A DNA stretch of 64,000 bases, from assembly GCF_013255915.1 (NCBI RefSeq), contig NZ_CP053896.1, positions 124,001-188,000 on the forward strand. The letters are read 5' to 3'. Numbering within the stretch: the stretch's first letter is position 1; every line of letters starts with the position of its first letter. A program made the position numbers and the translations under genes. The notes beneath the pieces were generated by a model. The model was not told the origin of the DNA and did not search any database. It saw only the letters and a program-made list of their open reading frames with translations. Source of the DNA: Providencia rettgeri. GTDB taxonomy: Bacteria; Pseudomonadota; Gammaproteobacteria; Enterobacterales; Enterobacteriaceae. Below, piece by piece: positions 27,027 through 36,345 of this stretch.

Positions 27027-28028
27027 ATGAAGATATTAATATTACTTCTCTCAACCTTATTATTTTCCCCAACTATTTTTGCGTTCCAGTGTAAAACTAA
27101 TGGAGGGCAGGAAGTTGGTGGGGGAACACAAAGTATTTATGATGTTCCTCTCGATAATGATATTTTTGCTGTACCAAATCGTATAAATGAATTTGCGGAT
27201 GTGAGTGATTTTATGACCTGCCGTAATGAAGCCCCCAGTGCTTATGTTGATTATTTAAATGTGACTGGTGCTGACCTTGGTCCAACATTTAAGAATAACC
27301 CAGAATTAAAAGCGGGTGTGGTCGTGCGTGGCGCTTATTATTTAGCACCATTTAGTGGTAAAGAAATTCAAGTATTTCGTTTAACTACAGCTAGTGAACC
27401 TTTACAAATTAAATTATATTTGCAGGTAAATGTTAAACCAACGCCATCAGTCTTGGTAAGAAAAGGCGATTTGCTGATGACATTAGATCTCCATAAATAT
27501 GCGACATTTGTAAATAGTAATCAGCATATTGACCATGCTTATTTTAAATGGAATTTCTATGCAGGTAATGACGTAGTTGTTGGAACGGGTACGTGTGATA
27601 TCAATGATAACCAAATCATCATTGTTGATTTTGAAACAGTAAATGCATCGGGTATTTCAACGGTGGGAAGTGCAAGCCGTTTTCAACGTAACGCAGAAAT
27701 CACTTATAGTTGTGAAGATAATAACCTGACGGCGCCAATAAAGATGATTATTAGCGGAGAAACTTCGACTTTCTCATCTGATGCTTTACTTGTTAGAACA
27801 GGAGATATTGGTAGTCAAGGTTCTATTATGTCTGGATTAGGTGTTGAGGTTTATCATCAAGGGCAAAGAATTTCCCCTATGAATGGGCATTTCGATTCAA
27901 AAATAGAAAATGGGCATGGTAGAGATACATTAATGTTCACGCTAGTTAAAAAACCTAATTTATCGCCAAATGAATTGATAGAAGGCCAGTTTAGTTCAGC
28001 AGCTACCATTATTATGTCCACTCCGTAG
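27027..28028 (+). CDS. Two-domain fimbrial tip adhesin
   Basis: A 333-residue secreted protein (signal MKILILLLSTLLFSPTIFA) with an N-terminal lectin-like domain of about 170 residues (FQCKTNGGQ, DFMTCRNEAPSAYVDYLN) and a C-terminal pilin-like domain starting about KWNFYAG with Cys in TGTCDIND and ITYSCED. This is the FimH-type arrangement. An upstream ATG at 27006 overlaps the previous gene; 27027 gives the better signal peptide. It takes the mrpH position at the operon end. Receptor specificity is unknown. Confidence 0.88.
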   Translation: MKILILLLSTLLFSPTIFAFQCKTNGGQEVGGGTQSIYDVPLDNDIFAVPNRINEFADVSDFMTCRNEAPSAYVDYLNVTGADLGPTFKNNPELKAGVVVRGAYYLAPFSGKEIQVFRLTTASEPLQIKLYLQVNVKPTPSVLVRKGDLLMTLDLHKYATFVNSNQHIDHAYFKWNFYAGNDVVVGTGTCDINDNQIIIVDFETVNASGISTVGSASRFQRNAEITYSCEDNNLTAPIKMIISGETSTFSSDALLVRTGDIGSQGSIMSGLGVEVYHQGQRISPMNGHFDSKIENGHGRDTLMFTLVKKPNLSPNELIEGQFSSAATIIMSTP

Positions 28029-28324
28029 CTATTGAAATAGAGAGGTTTTTATATGGATGAAAGCCTCCATTTTTTTCTCGTCAGCTCTCTATGGTTACTG
28101 AGCAAATCGTGTTTATAACAAAATCACAATATATCGATGATTTTTTATAAACATATTTTGGATTAGACAAAATAAGTTAAACACACCAAATTTTGAATTA
28201 TCATCGGTATCATCTTTTCTTAAATAACATCACATAATTTCTACATCTATAAAGCTCAAAGCCTATCAGGTCTCAGTAGCTACAGGTATAATCACATAAT
28301 TATCCGATAGATTTAGAGGCGAAG
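28029..28324. other. Intergenic region after the fimbrial operon
   Basis: About 300 bases between the adhesin and yaiL. A short hairpin with a T-tract lies near the left end and an AT-rich yaiL leader near the right. No gene seen. Confidence 0.5.
28053..28076 (+). terminator. Probable terminator of the fimbrial operon
   Basis: ATGGA (28053-28057) pairs with TCCAT (28066-28070) across an 8-base loop and is followed by six more T residues. The stem is short, so confidence is moderate. Confidence 0.5.
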
Positions 28325-28864
28325 ATGGCGAAACTCACCTTACAAGAGCAAATGCTAAAAGCAGGATTAGTTACTAGTAAGAAAATGGCAAAAGTGCAAA
28401 GAACGGCTAAAAAATCACGTGTTCAGGCGCGTGAAGCAAGGGAAGCCGTAGAAGAAAATAAAAAAGCACAGCTTGAGCGTGACAAACAATTGAGTGAGCA
28501 GCATAAACAAATGGTGCAATCCAAAGAGTTTAAAGCGCAAGTTAAACAACTTATTGAAATGAATAAAGTTGATATTTCAAAGGGAGATATTAGTTTTAAT
28601 TTCACAGATAACAACGTTATCAAGCAAGTTGTTGTAGACAAAATAACACAAACGCAACTGATCAGTGGGCGTCTGGCGATTGCACGTTTAACGATTGATA
28701 ACAGTGATGTTAACGAGTATGTGATTATTCCAGCAAGCGTAGCGGATAAAATAACGCAAAGAGATGCGGATAGTATCGTACTCAACAATGCACTTAGCCA
28801 AGAAGAACAGGATGAAGATGACCCGTATGCGGACTTTAAGATCCCTGACGACCTGATGTGGTAA
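28325..28864 (+). CDS. yaiL: YaiL, DUF2058 protein
   Basis: A 179-residue protein that matches E. coli YaiL almost throughout: KLTLQEQMLKAGLVTSKK, a basic helical middle (KKSRVQAREAREAVEENKK), ISFNFTDNNVIK and the acidic end DEDDPYADFKIPDDLMW. The family is annotated as nucleoid or polynucleotide-associated, but its exact role is not settled. A core gene; it converges with the pseudouridine synthase gene. Confidence 0.95.
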   Translation: MAKLTLQEQMLKAGLVTSKKMAKVQRTAKKSRVQAREAREAVEENKKAQLERDKQLSEQHKQMVQSKEFKAQVKQLIEMNKVDISKGDISFNFTDNNVIKQVVVDKITQTQLISGRLAIARLTIDNSDVNEYVIIPASVADKITQRDADSIVLNNALSQEEQDEDDPYADFKIPDDLMW

Positions 28865-28896
28865 TACTCGTCAAATTTTAAGTCGTAGCTTTGGCG

Positions 28897-29595
28897 TTAA
28901 AACGGGCTGGCGCTAAACATTTTAAAGTTCTTCTGACTCGCAGGGTGAACAAAATGCAATTCGCTAGCGTGCAAAAGTAAACGTGGAGTCTGCTCAGTCC
29001 CTTGTAATAATCGCCCACCATATAGATCGCAACCTAAGATTGGGTGACCTAATTTTTGGCAGTGGATGCGTAACTGGTGGGTGCGCCCTGTCTCAGGGGT
29101 TAATTGGACACGGGTTACAGGTAACGATATCCCATTTTCTACAGGGTGATACAGACGCTCTATTACTTGATAGTGGGAGCGGGCAGGTTTGCCATTCACC
29201 TCGCAAAGCGACATGCGGGGAAACTGTGCAGGGTCTTTTGCTATTGCCGCATCAATGACCCCCTCATCATTAGCTAAGTGGCCACAAAGTAGAGCTTGGT
29301 ATATTTTAATGATGGAGCGTTGGCTAAATTGCTGGCTTAGAGCTGCATTGATGGCTTTATTGCGAGCAACCACCATTAACCCAGATGTGCCAAAATCGAG
29401 ACGGTGAACAAGAGTACAGTCTGGGAATATTTGTACTAATCGGTGATGGACGGAGTCTAAGTTTTGTGGGTTTTTTCCAGAAAGGCTGAGTAGGCCACTT
29501 GGCTTATTAATAAGAACTAGATGCTCATCCTGATAGATAATTTCTATCTCATCGTGACAGGGCGGGGCAATAAAGGTGTCGATGATTTCAGTCAT
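28897..29595 (-). CDS. RluA-family pseudouridine synthase
   Basis: A 232-residue RNA-modifying enzyme. The catalytic Asp lies in HRLDFGTSGLMVVA, the standard motif II, and the substrate-fold motif TPETGRTHQLRIHC with LGHPILGC is present. It resembles RluA/TruC relatives but the motif HRLDFGTSG and overall pattern differ from canonical RluA (HRLDMATSG), so the RNA target is not assigned. The ATG at 29595 has GGAAAGG upstream. An extra 13 residues from 29634 are not supported. Confidence 0.9.
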   Translation of the reverse strand: MTEIIDTFIAPPCHDEIEIIYQDEHLVLINKPSGLLSLSGKNPQNLDSVHHRLVQIFPDCTLVHRLDFGTSGLMVVARNKAINAALSQQFSQRSIIKIYQALLCGHLANDEGVIDAAIAKDPAQFPRMSLCEVNGKPARSHYQVIERLYHPVENGISLPVTRVQLTPETGRTHQLRIHCQKLGHPILGCDLYGGRLLQGTEQTPRLLLHASELHFVHPASQKNFKMFSASPF

Positions 29596-29777
29596 TAGCC
29601 TTTCCAGCAAAAAATGGTGGTTGATAATAACCAATTTTTAGTAGGTAGGCGAACGCTGTCACTTGCATCACGTAAATTTATCACTCAGACTAAAAGCAAA
29701 GCCGTAGTCTGCACACGCATTGTGCTCTATACTGCGTGTTGTAAAAACTGAGTCAATAAAAGATTAATTAGGCGGTA

Positions 29778-30260
29778 ATGGCAATGAATGGAACGATCAC
29801 AACATGGTTCGAAGATAAAGGTTTTGGATTTATCAAAGATGAGAATGGCGATAACCGTTATTTTCATGTGGTTAAGGTTGCCAACCCAGATTTGATTAAA
29901 AAAAATGCTGCAGTCACTTTCGAACCGACGACAAATAATAAAGGGTTATCTGCTTTTGCGGTCAAAGTCATACCTGAAAGTAAATATATTTATATCGCAG
30001 GAGAACGGATTAAGATTACATCAATTAAATCCTATCGTGTTTATTCAGTAGAAGTACCTGCAGATACGCGTATCGATAAAGAAAATACCGTGTTATCAAT
30101 TGGCGCATTAATGAATAGTATCAAACCAAAACCAGATAAACCTGGCCAAATGCGTTCATTGAAAAAATTAGAAATTAGTACGTTACATGGGACATCATTA
30201 ACATTTTCGGAAGATGAAATTGATATCGATGAAGCTGTGAAACAACTTAAGTTTAAGTGA
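29778..30260 (+). CDS. Cold-shock-domain protein with a C-terminal extension
   Basis: A 160-residue protein with an N-terminal cold-shock domain (NGTITTWFEDKGFGFIKDENG, then YFHV) that should bind single-stranded RNA or DNA, and a C-terminal 90 residues without a motif I recognise. The RNP1-like KGFGFI is clear, but the usual RNP2 VFVH is replaced by YFHV. Start at 29778 or two codons later (29784). It is a single-gene unit, with a strong terminator following. The function is inferred only from the domain. Confidence 0.85.
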   Translation: MAMNGTITTWFEDKGFGFIKDENGDNRYFHVVKVANPDLIKKNAAVTFEPTTNNKGLSAFAVKVIPESKYIYIAGERIKITSIKSYRVYSVEVPADTRIDKENTVLSIGALMNSIKPKPDKPGQMRSLKKLEISTLHGTSLTFSEDEIDIDEAVKQLKFK

Positions 30261-30270
30261 TTTCTTGTCC

Positions 30271-30303
30271 AGTAAACAGCGCCACTCTTGAGTGCTGTTT
30301 ACT
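30271..30303 (+). terminator. Rho-independent terminator after the cold-shock-domain gene
   Basis: AGTAAACAG and CTGTTTACT arms plus inner CACTC/GAGTG form a long stem with a 3-base bulge and a 2-base apex; T-rich sequence follows. Confidence 0.75.
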
Positions 30304-30370
30304 TGTTTATTACTTTATTCTTATACAATAGAGTCACTTGAAAGCTAGCTAGGCTCATCGGGGAGGGGAT

Positions 30371-31111
30371 ATGTTAGATTTCTTAAAAAATTACGATAAT
30401 TTAACCATTAGCGAAAAAAAAGTCTTAAAATACCTGACTGATAATATTACAGATATCCCTTACTTAAATATTAATGAACTAGTTGCTAAAACCTTTGTTT
30501 CTAAAACAGTTATTATTAATTTGTCGCAAAAATTAGGGTTTAGTGGATTTAAAGAACTTAAGTTTCAGATTAATAATTATATTTTAACAAAAAATAAAAC
30601 TGAAAAAATCACACCTTCGTCTTATAAAAAACAACTTGAAAAAAATATTAATAAAAGTTTTACATTAATTAACGAAGAGCAAATTAGCGATTGCGCTAAA
30701 ATACTACATAAATCGAGAAATATTTTTATTGTTGCCAGAGGGACAAGTAAGGCTGTTGGCTATTATCTTGAACACTTACTATTTGCGTTAGGTTTACACT
30801 GTTTTTTCATTAATGACTACAATTTATCTGATTCTTTCACTCGATTAGTCAGCAAAGATGACACCGTCATTTTTATCTCACTATCAGGGGGAACCAAAAA
30901 AATTATTGAAACAGCAAAAATTGTGCAATTAAAAGGGGCAAATATCATTAGTATGACCGCCTTTAATACTAATGAACTAACTACTTATACTGATAACACT
31001 CTGTTTTGTTTTGCCGATAACTTTGATACTAAAAGAGATGACACAAAATCCAGAATTGGCTTTTTTATTTTAGTTGATTTACTTATCAATGAATTAGAAA
31101 ATCTACTTTAA
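30371..31111 (+). CDS. RpiR/MurR-family regulator with SIS domain
   Basis: A 246-residue transcription factor with an N-terminal RpiR helix-turn-helix (VAKTFVSKTVIINLSQKLGF) and a C-terminal sugar-phosphate (SIS) domain with the patterns IFIVARGTSKAVG and VIFISLSGGTKKIIETA. Such proteins sense a phosphosugar and control its uptake operon. It lies directly upstream of a PTS permease and a lyase in the same direction, with a palindrome between regulator and permease that is its probable operator. Confidence 0.9.
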   Translation: MLDFLKNYDNLTISEKKVLKYLTDNITDIPYLNINELVAKTFVSKTVIINLSQKLGFSGFKELKFQINNYILTKNKTEKITPSSYKKQLEKNINKSFTLINEEQISDCAKILHKSRNIFIVARGTSKAVGYYLEHLLFALGLHCFFINDYNLSDSFTRLVSKDDTVIFISLSGGTKKIIETAKIVQLKGANIISMTAFNTNELTTYTDNTLFCFADNFDTKRDDTKSRIGFFILVDLLINELENLL

Positions 31112-31184
31112 ATTTTCTTTTTTATTTTCTAAGAAAACTTCACTCGTCTTTCATTCTTGTCTTTGGTAGATAGTTTTTATTAAT

Positions 31185-31218
31185 ATGACCTAGGTCATTA
31201 GTTATGACCTAAGATAAC
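31185..31218. promoter_or_regulatory. Probable operator of the RpiR regulator
   Basis: A perfect 14-bp palindrome ATGACCTAGGTCAT (31185-31198) followed at 31204 by a partial copy ATGACCTAAGATAAC. It lies about 100 bases before the PTS gene start. Two spaced half-symmetric sites fit binding of a dimeric SIS-type regulator. Confidence 0.65.
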
Positions 31219-31304
31219 TTTTAAAACCGTGACATCATTTCTTTTATAACTCCCCCAAGCTAGTATGCCTTTAATTCTAATAATAGAAGTCATAAGGAAA
31301 CAGT

Positions 31305-32861
31305 ATGGCCAGAAAAAAGTTTGGTGAATCTATTCAACGCTTTGGGAGAACATTACTCCTTCCAATAGGTGTTTTAGCACCTATTGGTATGATATTGGGT
31401 ATCAGTGGTGCATTAGTGCAAACTTATATGATTGCACGTTTTCCTTTTCTCGGAAATGAAACGGTTAATGCATTACTTGTCAGCATTCGTTCAATCGCGG
31501 GTGTTATTTTTGATAATATTCCCCTACTGTTTGCTATGGGGGTGGCCTATGGTATGAGCCATCGAGATAAGGGGATCGCCGTCTTTGCATCGGTTGTCGG
31601 CTACTTATCGCTGATCATCACCATGAATATTTGGCTAGTGCTTACTGGTAAGCTTGCAGACCCTGCAATGATGGGGCAAGTAGGGCAAATTAAAGTTCTT
31701 GGTATACAAACTTTAAATATCAGTGCCGCAGGAGGGATTATTACTGGTTTGATTGCCGCTTGGGCGACTGATAAGTTCTATAACCTTGAATTGCCAACCG
31801 CATTTGCTTTCTTTTCTGGTAAAAAATCCGTTTCTATTATTATGATCGGTTTAATGATTGGAGTGGGTGCGTTATTACCGTTTATTTGGGAAGTATTAGT
31901 CCAAGGTTTGATGAAACTCTCTGCGGTATTTTTAAGTCCTGTAGGGCCATTTTTTACCGCGGGTGGTGAACGTTTATTTATTCCATTTGGTTTACACCAT
32001 GTATGGAACGTTTTATTTAGATTTACTGAGGCGGGTGGTACTTATGTTATTGACGGACAAACCTTTGTTGGTGTTGTTCCTGCATTAACTGAGGTGCTAT
32101 TTAACCAAGGCCCAGATAGTGAATATTGGTCGATGATGCCAAGTTTGACTCGCTTTATGGCGCAGCAACAAATGCTAGTCACACTATTCCTATTCCCTGC
32201 AATTGCTCTTGCTATTTACAAAACATCGAAGAAAGAAAACCGCGCAGAAGTGAAATCCATGCTGGTTACCATGGTATTAACAGCCATGCTTGGTAACGTC
32301 ACGGAGCCACTCGAATTTACCTTCGTATTTATTGCGCCATTATTGTACTTAATTTACGCCATTATTGTCGGTATCGGTGCGGTGTTGCTTTCATTGGCTG
32401 AGGTCGGTATCGGTTATATTCGTGGAACCGTCTTTGATTTTACTATTTTTGGTCTACTGTACGAACACACTAACTGGATCTTCTTGGTTATTATCGGTAG
32501 CTGTTTAGCCGTCGTCACTTACTTTATTTTCTACTGGGCAATTATTAAATTTGATATTAAAACTCCTGGTCGTGAAGAATCGAGTAATCTGAAAAATACC
32601 TTAATTAAAGAAAAACGATATGGCGAAATCGCAGAAATTTTAATCCAAGCATTAGGTGGAAAACAAAATATTCGTAACGTAGATAACTGTATTACTCGTA
32701 TGCGTATTGATGTTGGAGAAGTTAACCAAATTGATAAAGATTTAATGTTGGAATCAGGATGTACCGCATTCTTCTTTCCATCGGCAAACCACGTCCATGT
32801 TGTATATGGACCTAAGGTTGAGTTTGTTCGCAATGCTGTTGATGAAGCAATGAAGAAATAA
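31305..32861 (+). CDS. PTS permease, EIICB of the glucose/MalX/MurP family
   Basis: A 518-residue inner-membrane sugar permease: EIIC first (about 1-420, many transmembrane helices, PFGLHHVWNV and GNVTEPLEFTF are family marks), then EIIB with the phosphorylated Cys in NVDNCITRMRIDV. No EIIA domain is present, so it probably takes phosphate from EIIA-Glc (Crr), as MurP and MalX do. AAGGAAAC precedes the ATG. It forms an operon with the lyase 14 bases downstream. The sugar is unknown. Confidence 0.92.
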   Translation: MARKKFGESIQRFGRTLLLPIGVLAPIGMILGISGALVQTYMIARFPFLGNETVNALLVSIRSIAGVIFDNIPLLFAMGVAYGMSHRDKGIAVFASVVGYLSLIITMNIWLVLTGKLADPAMMGQVGQIKVLGIQTLNISAAGGIITGLIAAWATDKFYNLELPTAFAFFSGKKSVSIIMIGLMIGVGALLPFIWEVLVQGLMKLSAVFLSPVGPFFTAGGERLFIPFGLHHVWNVLFRFTEAGGTYVIDGQTFVGVVPALTEVLFNQGPDSEYWSMMPSLTRFMAQQQMLVTLFLFPAIALAIYKTSKKENRAEVKSMLVTMVLTAMLGNVTEPLEFTFVFIAPLLYLIYAIIVGIGAVLLSLAEVGIGYIRGTVFDFTIFGLLYEHTNWIFLVIIGSCLAVVTYFIFYWAIIKFDIKTPGREESSNLKNTLIKEKRYGEIAEILIQALGGKQNIRNVDNCITRMRIDVGEVNQIDKDLMLESGCTAFFFPSANHVHVVYGPKVEFVRNAVDEAMKK

Positions 32862-32875
32862 AGAAAGGATACGAA

Positions 32876-34246
32876 ATGAGAGCATTATACGATTCTAAAA
32901 GTAAAACTATTGATGACCGTGGAATTAAAGACTTATTGTCTGATGAAGCAAAATATTCTACTTGGTTAATGTTTGAATCCATGCTGGCCCAAGCCCAAGC
33001 GGAACTGGGATTTATTCCACAATCAGCGGCAGATGAAATTAAAGAAAAGGCTGTTATCGAAAATATCGATTTTGAAGAAATGAGCCGTATTTACCAAAAA
33101 ATAGGCCATGGCTTTGTACCTTTCTTGAAAGTTTTATTGAATGCTTGCTCTGAGGAAAGTGGTAAATATATCCATTATGGAATTACCACGCAAAATATTC
33201 AGCAAAGTTCACAGCTCTATATGATGAAAACCGTACATCATAAATTTATGTTGTTACTCGGTGAAATCATCGAAAACTTAGCAGATTTGGCCGAAAGAAC
33301 CAAACATATGGTGATGCCGGGAAGAACTCATGGACGTCATGCGATCCCTATCACCTATGGCTATAAAGTTTCGGTATGGATCAGCGATTTTATTGATTGC
33401 TACCAACGTATGAAAGAGTGTGAAAAACGGGTTTTCACTATCATGATGGGTGGTGCTGTTGGTGCATTTAACTCAATGCCTGATGTTGGTATGGCGGTAC
33501 AAAAACGTGTCGCTGAGTTGGTGGGTATGGAAGCCATGGAAGTACCATCCAGAAACTTAAGTACGCATAAGCTTGAATATATGGCAAATTTAGCGTTAAT
33601 GGCCAATATTTGTCATAAAATCGGTGAAGAAGTTTATAGCACAACGTTAGAAGAAATTGCAGAGGTTTCTGAAGGGTTTACTAAAGGAACAGTGGGCAGT
33701 AGTACTATGCCGCATAAAATAAACCCAAAACTTGCTAAGGGAATTATTGCTAACTCACAGAAATTATATTCTTTACCAAGTGTTGGTATGTATTCTGCGG
33801 TAAGGCCTTATGAAGGTGATAGTAGTTCTTATATGTTATTTGATGGGTTAATCGAAGAAGCTTTGGAATTGACCACGGAAATTTTACTAAGAACTGAAGA
33901 GCTTTCTAGGACGATTGTGCCACATGAAGAGAGAATGCTTCATAATGTTTTGAGAAACAAAGGGCTGGATAATACTGAGTATGTCATGATGAAGATGGCG
34001 GAAAAATTAGGCAAAGATAAAGCTCACTCCCTTCTGTATGAAGAAGCAATTAAAACTGCGGCGGATGGGGAAGATTTCTATACTAATTTAACCAAAAATA
34101 GTGTGATATCAGCAGCATTCAGTAATGAAGAAATTAAAGCAATGCTTGACCCGAGATCTTATATCGGGTTATCCGTTGAAATTGCAGAAAAAGAAGCAAA
34201 ACGTGGATTAGTCGTTTCACAAGAAATTAAACAACAGTACAAATAG
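32876..34246 (+). CDS. Adenylosuccinate-lyase/aspartase-superfamily lyase
   Basis: A 456-residue enzyme of the fumarase/aspartase/PurB superfamily, which eliminates fumarate from N- or O-substituted succinates. The signature loop TVGSSTMPHKINPK is intact, with GRTHGRHAIPITYGYK carrying the conserved His and HYGITTQNIQQSS the third conserved region. It is not the housekeeping purB: it sits behind a PTS permease and an RpiR regulator. The operon therefore suggests catabolism of a phosphorylated sugar carrying a succinyl or aspartyl group; this is inference. Confidence 0.88.
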   Translation: MRALYDSKSKTIDDRGIKDLLSDEAKYSTWLMFESMLAQAQAELGFIPQSAADEIKEKAVIENIDFEEMSRIYQKIGHGFVPFLKVLLNACSEESGKYIHYGITTQNIQQSSQLYMMKTVHHKFMLLLGEIIENLADLAERTKHMVMPGRTHGRHAIPITYGYKVSVWISDFIDCYQRMKECEKRVFTIMMGGAVGAFNSMPDVGMAVQKRVAELVGMEAMEVPSRNLSTHKLEYMANLALMANICHKIGEEVYSTTLEEIAEVSEGFTKGTVGSSTMPHKINPKLAKGIIANSQKLYSLPSVGMYSAVRPYEGDSSSYMLFDGLIEEALELTTEILLRTEELSRTIVPHEERMLHNVLRNKGLDNTEYVMMKMAEKLGKDKAHSLLYEEAIKTAADGEDFYTNLTKNSVISAAFSNEEIKAMLDPRSYIGLSVEIAEKEAKRGLVVSQEIKQQYK

Positions 34247-34279
34247 TATTTTTAGTATTTACTAAAAATTATTTTAAAT

Positions 34280-34310
34280 AAGGGGCTGTCTATTATATAG
34301 ATAGCCCCTT
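34280..34310. terminator. Bidirectional terminator between lyase and ytfE
   Basis: AAGGGGCTGTCTA and TAGATAGCCCCTT pair at 12 of 13 positions with a 5-base loop. A-rich sequence on the left and T-rich sequence on the right suit termination for both convergent units. Confidence 0.82.
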
Positions 34311-34316
34311 ACTTAT

Positions 34317-34979
34317 TTATTCGCCAGCGAGTGCTCTTGGGAATAATAAGTTATTTTCTAGGTTAATGTGATTCATTAAATCATCAATCAGTTCATTGAT
34401 GCCATTATACAACACACGCCAGGTAGTACAGGCTTCTGGTGGCGGTGTGACATTATTGGTAATATCTTTAATTGCTTCTAAGATATCACTAGCATCATCA
34501 TGTTCTTGTTCCATGACACTAATTGGACCTGCTGCGTTTCTGCCCATTCCGTTTTTTATCATAGGGAATAAAACGCGTTCTTCTTTCATCATATGGCTAG
34601 CTAGTTCTTCCAGTAATGCTTCTAAGTATTTTGATAAACCTTTTGGCACGCTTGGCTTATTTATATGAACGCGTTCAACTTTTTGTGCCTGTAGTATTAG
34701 TTCAGGTAATTGTTCTCTGTGCCTATCATGATAGCGAACAATGATAAAATCGATAATCTCACTGAGTGGGGCTTTGCGCCAATCCTGTTCTAACGTTTCT
34801 GTGGCTAATTTAGCTAATTGGCTTTCTAATAGGTCAATATCTAACTTTAATTTTTCTGCGCTGCGACTCAGCGTCTGTTTGCCACCACAACAGTAATCCA
34901 TATTATATTGGCGAAATAAAGAAGAAGCTCTAGGAATGGATAATGCGAGCTGTCCGAGTGTTTTATCTCTAAATTGCAT
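34317..34979 (-). CDS. ytfE: YtfE/RIC iron-sulfur-cluster repair protein
   Basis: A 220-residue di-iron protein that repairs iron-sulfur clusters after nitric-oxide or oxidative damage. It shows the N-terminal domain with [10 protein letters not shown] and the haemerythrin-like domain with [30 protein letters not shown] and [14 protein letters not shown]. The length equals E. coli YtfE. AGGA precedes the ATG at 34979. It follows norV by 53 bp on the same strand, so both are probably induced together by NorR under nitric oxide. Confidence 0.96.
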   Translation of the reverse strand: MQFRDKTLGQLALSIPRASSLFRQYNMDYCCGGKQTLSRSAEKLKLDIDLLESQLAKLATETLEQDWRKAPLSEIIDFIIVRYHDRHREQLPELILQAQKVERVHINKPSVPKGLSKYLEALLEELASHMMKEERVLFPMIKNGMGRNAAGPISVMEQEHDDASDILEAIKDITNNVTPPPEACTTWRVLYNGINELIDDLMNHINLENNLLFPRALAGE

Positions 34980-35032
34980 ATGAGGTATCCTTTAAAAAAT
35001 CATAAAATTCTGATGCTACTTTGTTATTTAAT

Positions 35033-36235
35033 TTATGCAGGTAATGCCCATTGGCGAGCAATATTACGCCCATACTCACGGCAGTCATCTAATGTTTTTG
35101 TGTCTGGTTTCCATTTTGCTTTTAAAGATAATGCGGTATCAAAACCGGCATCCATCAAACGTGTTTGAACACGGTCAACGGCGCCGCCATTCCAACCAAA
35201 ACTACCGAAAGCAGCGGCTTTTTTATTTAAAAAACGTAAGCCTGTAATTTCTTCAAGCATACCTGCTATTTTAGGCATCATGACATTATTCATGGTTGAG
35301 GTACCGACCAGTGCCGCTTTGGAGCGAAAAACATGAGTAATAATGTCGTTTTTATCACTGCGTGCAACGTTAAATATTTTAACCGCAACATTAGGGTCGG
35401 CTTCATTGATGCCTTGAGCGATTGCATCCGCCATTAAACGAGTATTATTTGACATGGTATCGTAGAAAATAGTGATACGATCTTCTTGATAATCTGCTGC
35501 CCATTTCAAATACAATTCAATGATTTGATTTGGATTATCACGCCATACTACTCCGTGAGATGTCGCTATCATATCGACAGGTAGATTGAAGCCTAAAATT
35601 TCATTTATTTTTGGCGTCACTAAGCGGCTAAATGGAGTAAGAATATTGGCGTAGTAACGCTGGCACTGTTCGAATAATTCATTTTGGTCGACTTCGTCAT
35701 TAAATAATCGCTCATCACAATAGTGCTGCCCGAAAGCATCATTACTAAAAAGTACGGCATCTTCAGTAAAATAAGTCATCATGCTGTCAGGCCAATGTAG
35801 CATTGGAGTCTCAATGAAAATCAATTGTTTATTGTTACCTATATCGAGCGTGTCACCTGTTTTAACGATTTTGAAATTCCATTCAGGATGATGGTGATGA
35901 CCATTTATTGAATCAATGGCATTGGCTGTGCAATAGATCGGGGTATTAGGAATAAAGCTCATTAATTCGGTTAATGCACCTGCGTGATCTTCTTCTGCAT
36001 GGTTAATGACGATGTAGTCAATATCATTTAAATCAATTTGCGAGCGCAAATTTTGAACAAACTCACGGCTAAATTTATGATCGACAGTATCAATAAGAAC
36101 ATTTTTTTCTTCGCGGATTAAATAGCTATTATAACTACTTCCCTTTAATGTTTTGTATTCGGTTCCATGAAAATCACGTACTTCCCAATCACGCTGACCT
36201 ACCCAATGGATGTTATTTTTTACATGAATCGCCAT
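35033..36235 (-). CDS. norV: NorV-like flavodiiron nitric-oxide reductase lacking the rubredoxin domain
   Basis: A 400-residue anaerobic NO reductase with a metallo-beta-lactamase-like di-iron domain ([40 protein letters not shown]) and a flavodoxin domain ([20 protein letters not shown]). E. coli NorV has about 479 residues with a C-terminal rubredoxin domain; here the protein stops just after the flavodoxin domain (RQWALPA). Only 53 bp separate the stop from ytfE, so no frameshifted rubredoxin is hidden there, and norW is absent. Electrons must come from another partner. Control by NorR is likely. Confidence 0.93.
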   Translation of the reverse strand: MAIHVKNNIHWVGQRDWEVRDFHGTEYKTLKGSSYNSYLIREEKNVLIDTVDHKFSREFVQNLRSQIDLNDIDYIVINHAEEDHAGALTELMSFIPNTPIYCTANAIDSINGHHHHPEWNFKIVKTGDTLDIGNNKQLIFIETPMLHWPDSMMTYFTEDAVLFSNDAFGQHYCDERLFNDEVDQNELFEQCQRYYANILTPFSRLVTPKINEILGFNLPVDMIATSHGVVWRDNPNQIIELYLKWAADYQEDRITIFYDTMSNNTRLMADAIAQGINEADPNVAVKIFNVARSDKNDIITHVFRSKAALVGTSTMNNVMMPKIAGMLEEITGLRFLNKKAAAFGSFGWNGGAVDRVQTRLMDAGFDTALSLKAKWKPDTKTLDDCREYGRNIARQWALPA

Positions 36236-36276
36236 ATTAATTTTGTCCTGTAGCTTTTAGAGTATAAGAAGACATA

Positions 36277-36292
36277 ATCAATATTCATGCCA
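36277..36292 (-). promoter_or_regulatory. Sigma-54 promoter of norV
   Basis: On the minus strand TGGCAT-N5-TTGAT, with the GG and TG elements spaced as in sigma-54 promoters, 42 bases upstream of the norV start. Its pairing with NorR sites and a divergent norR is the known norVW arrangement. Confidence 0.82.
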
Positions 36293-36345
36293 ATATTTAA
36301 CATTTTGATTTTTAACTAAATTAAAATGATTTGTTTTAGTTTATA

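Noticed and set aside
34980-35032. Possible frameshift hiding the NorV rubredoxin domain
   Set aside because: Only 53 bases lie between the norV stop and ytfE, far too few for the missing 80 residues.
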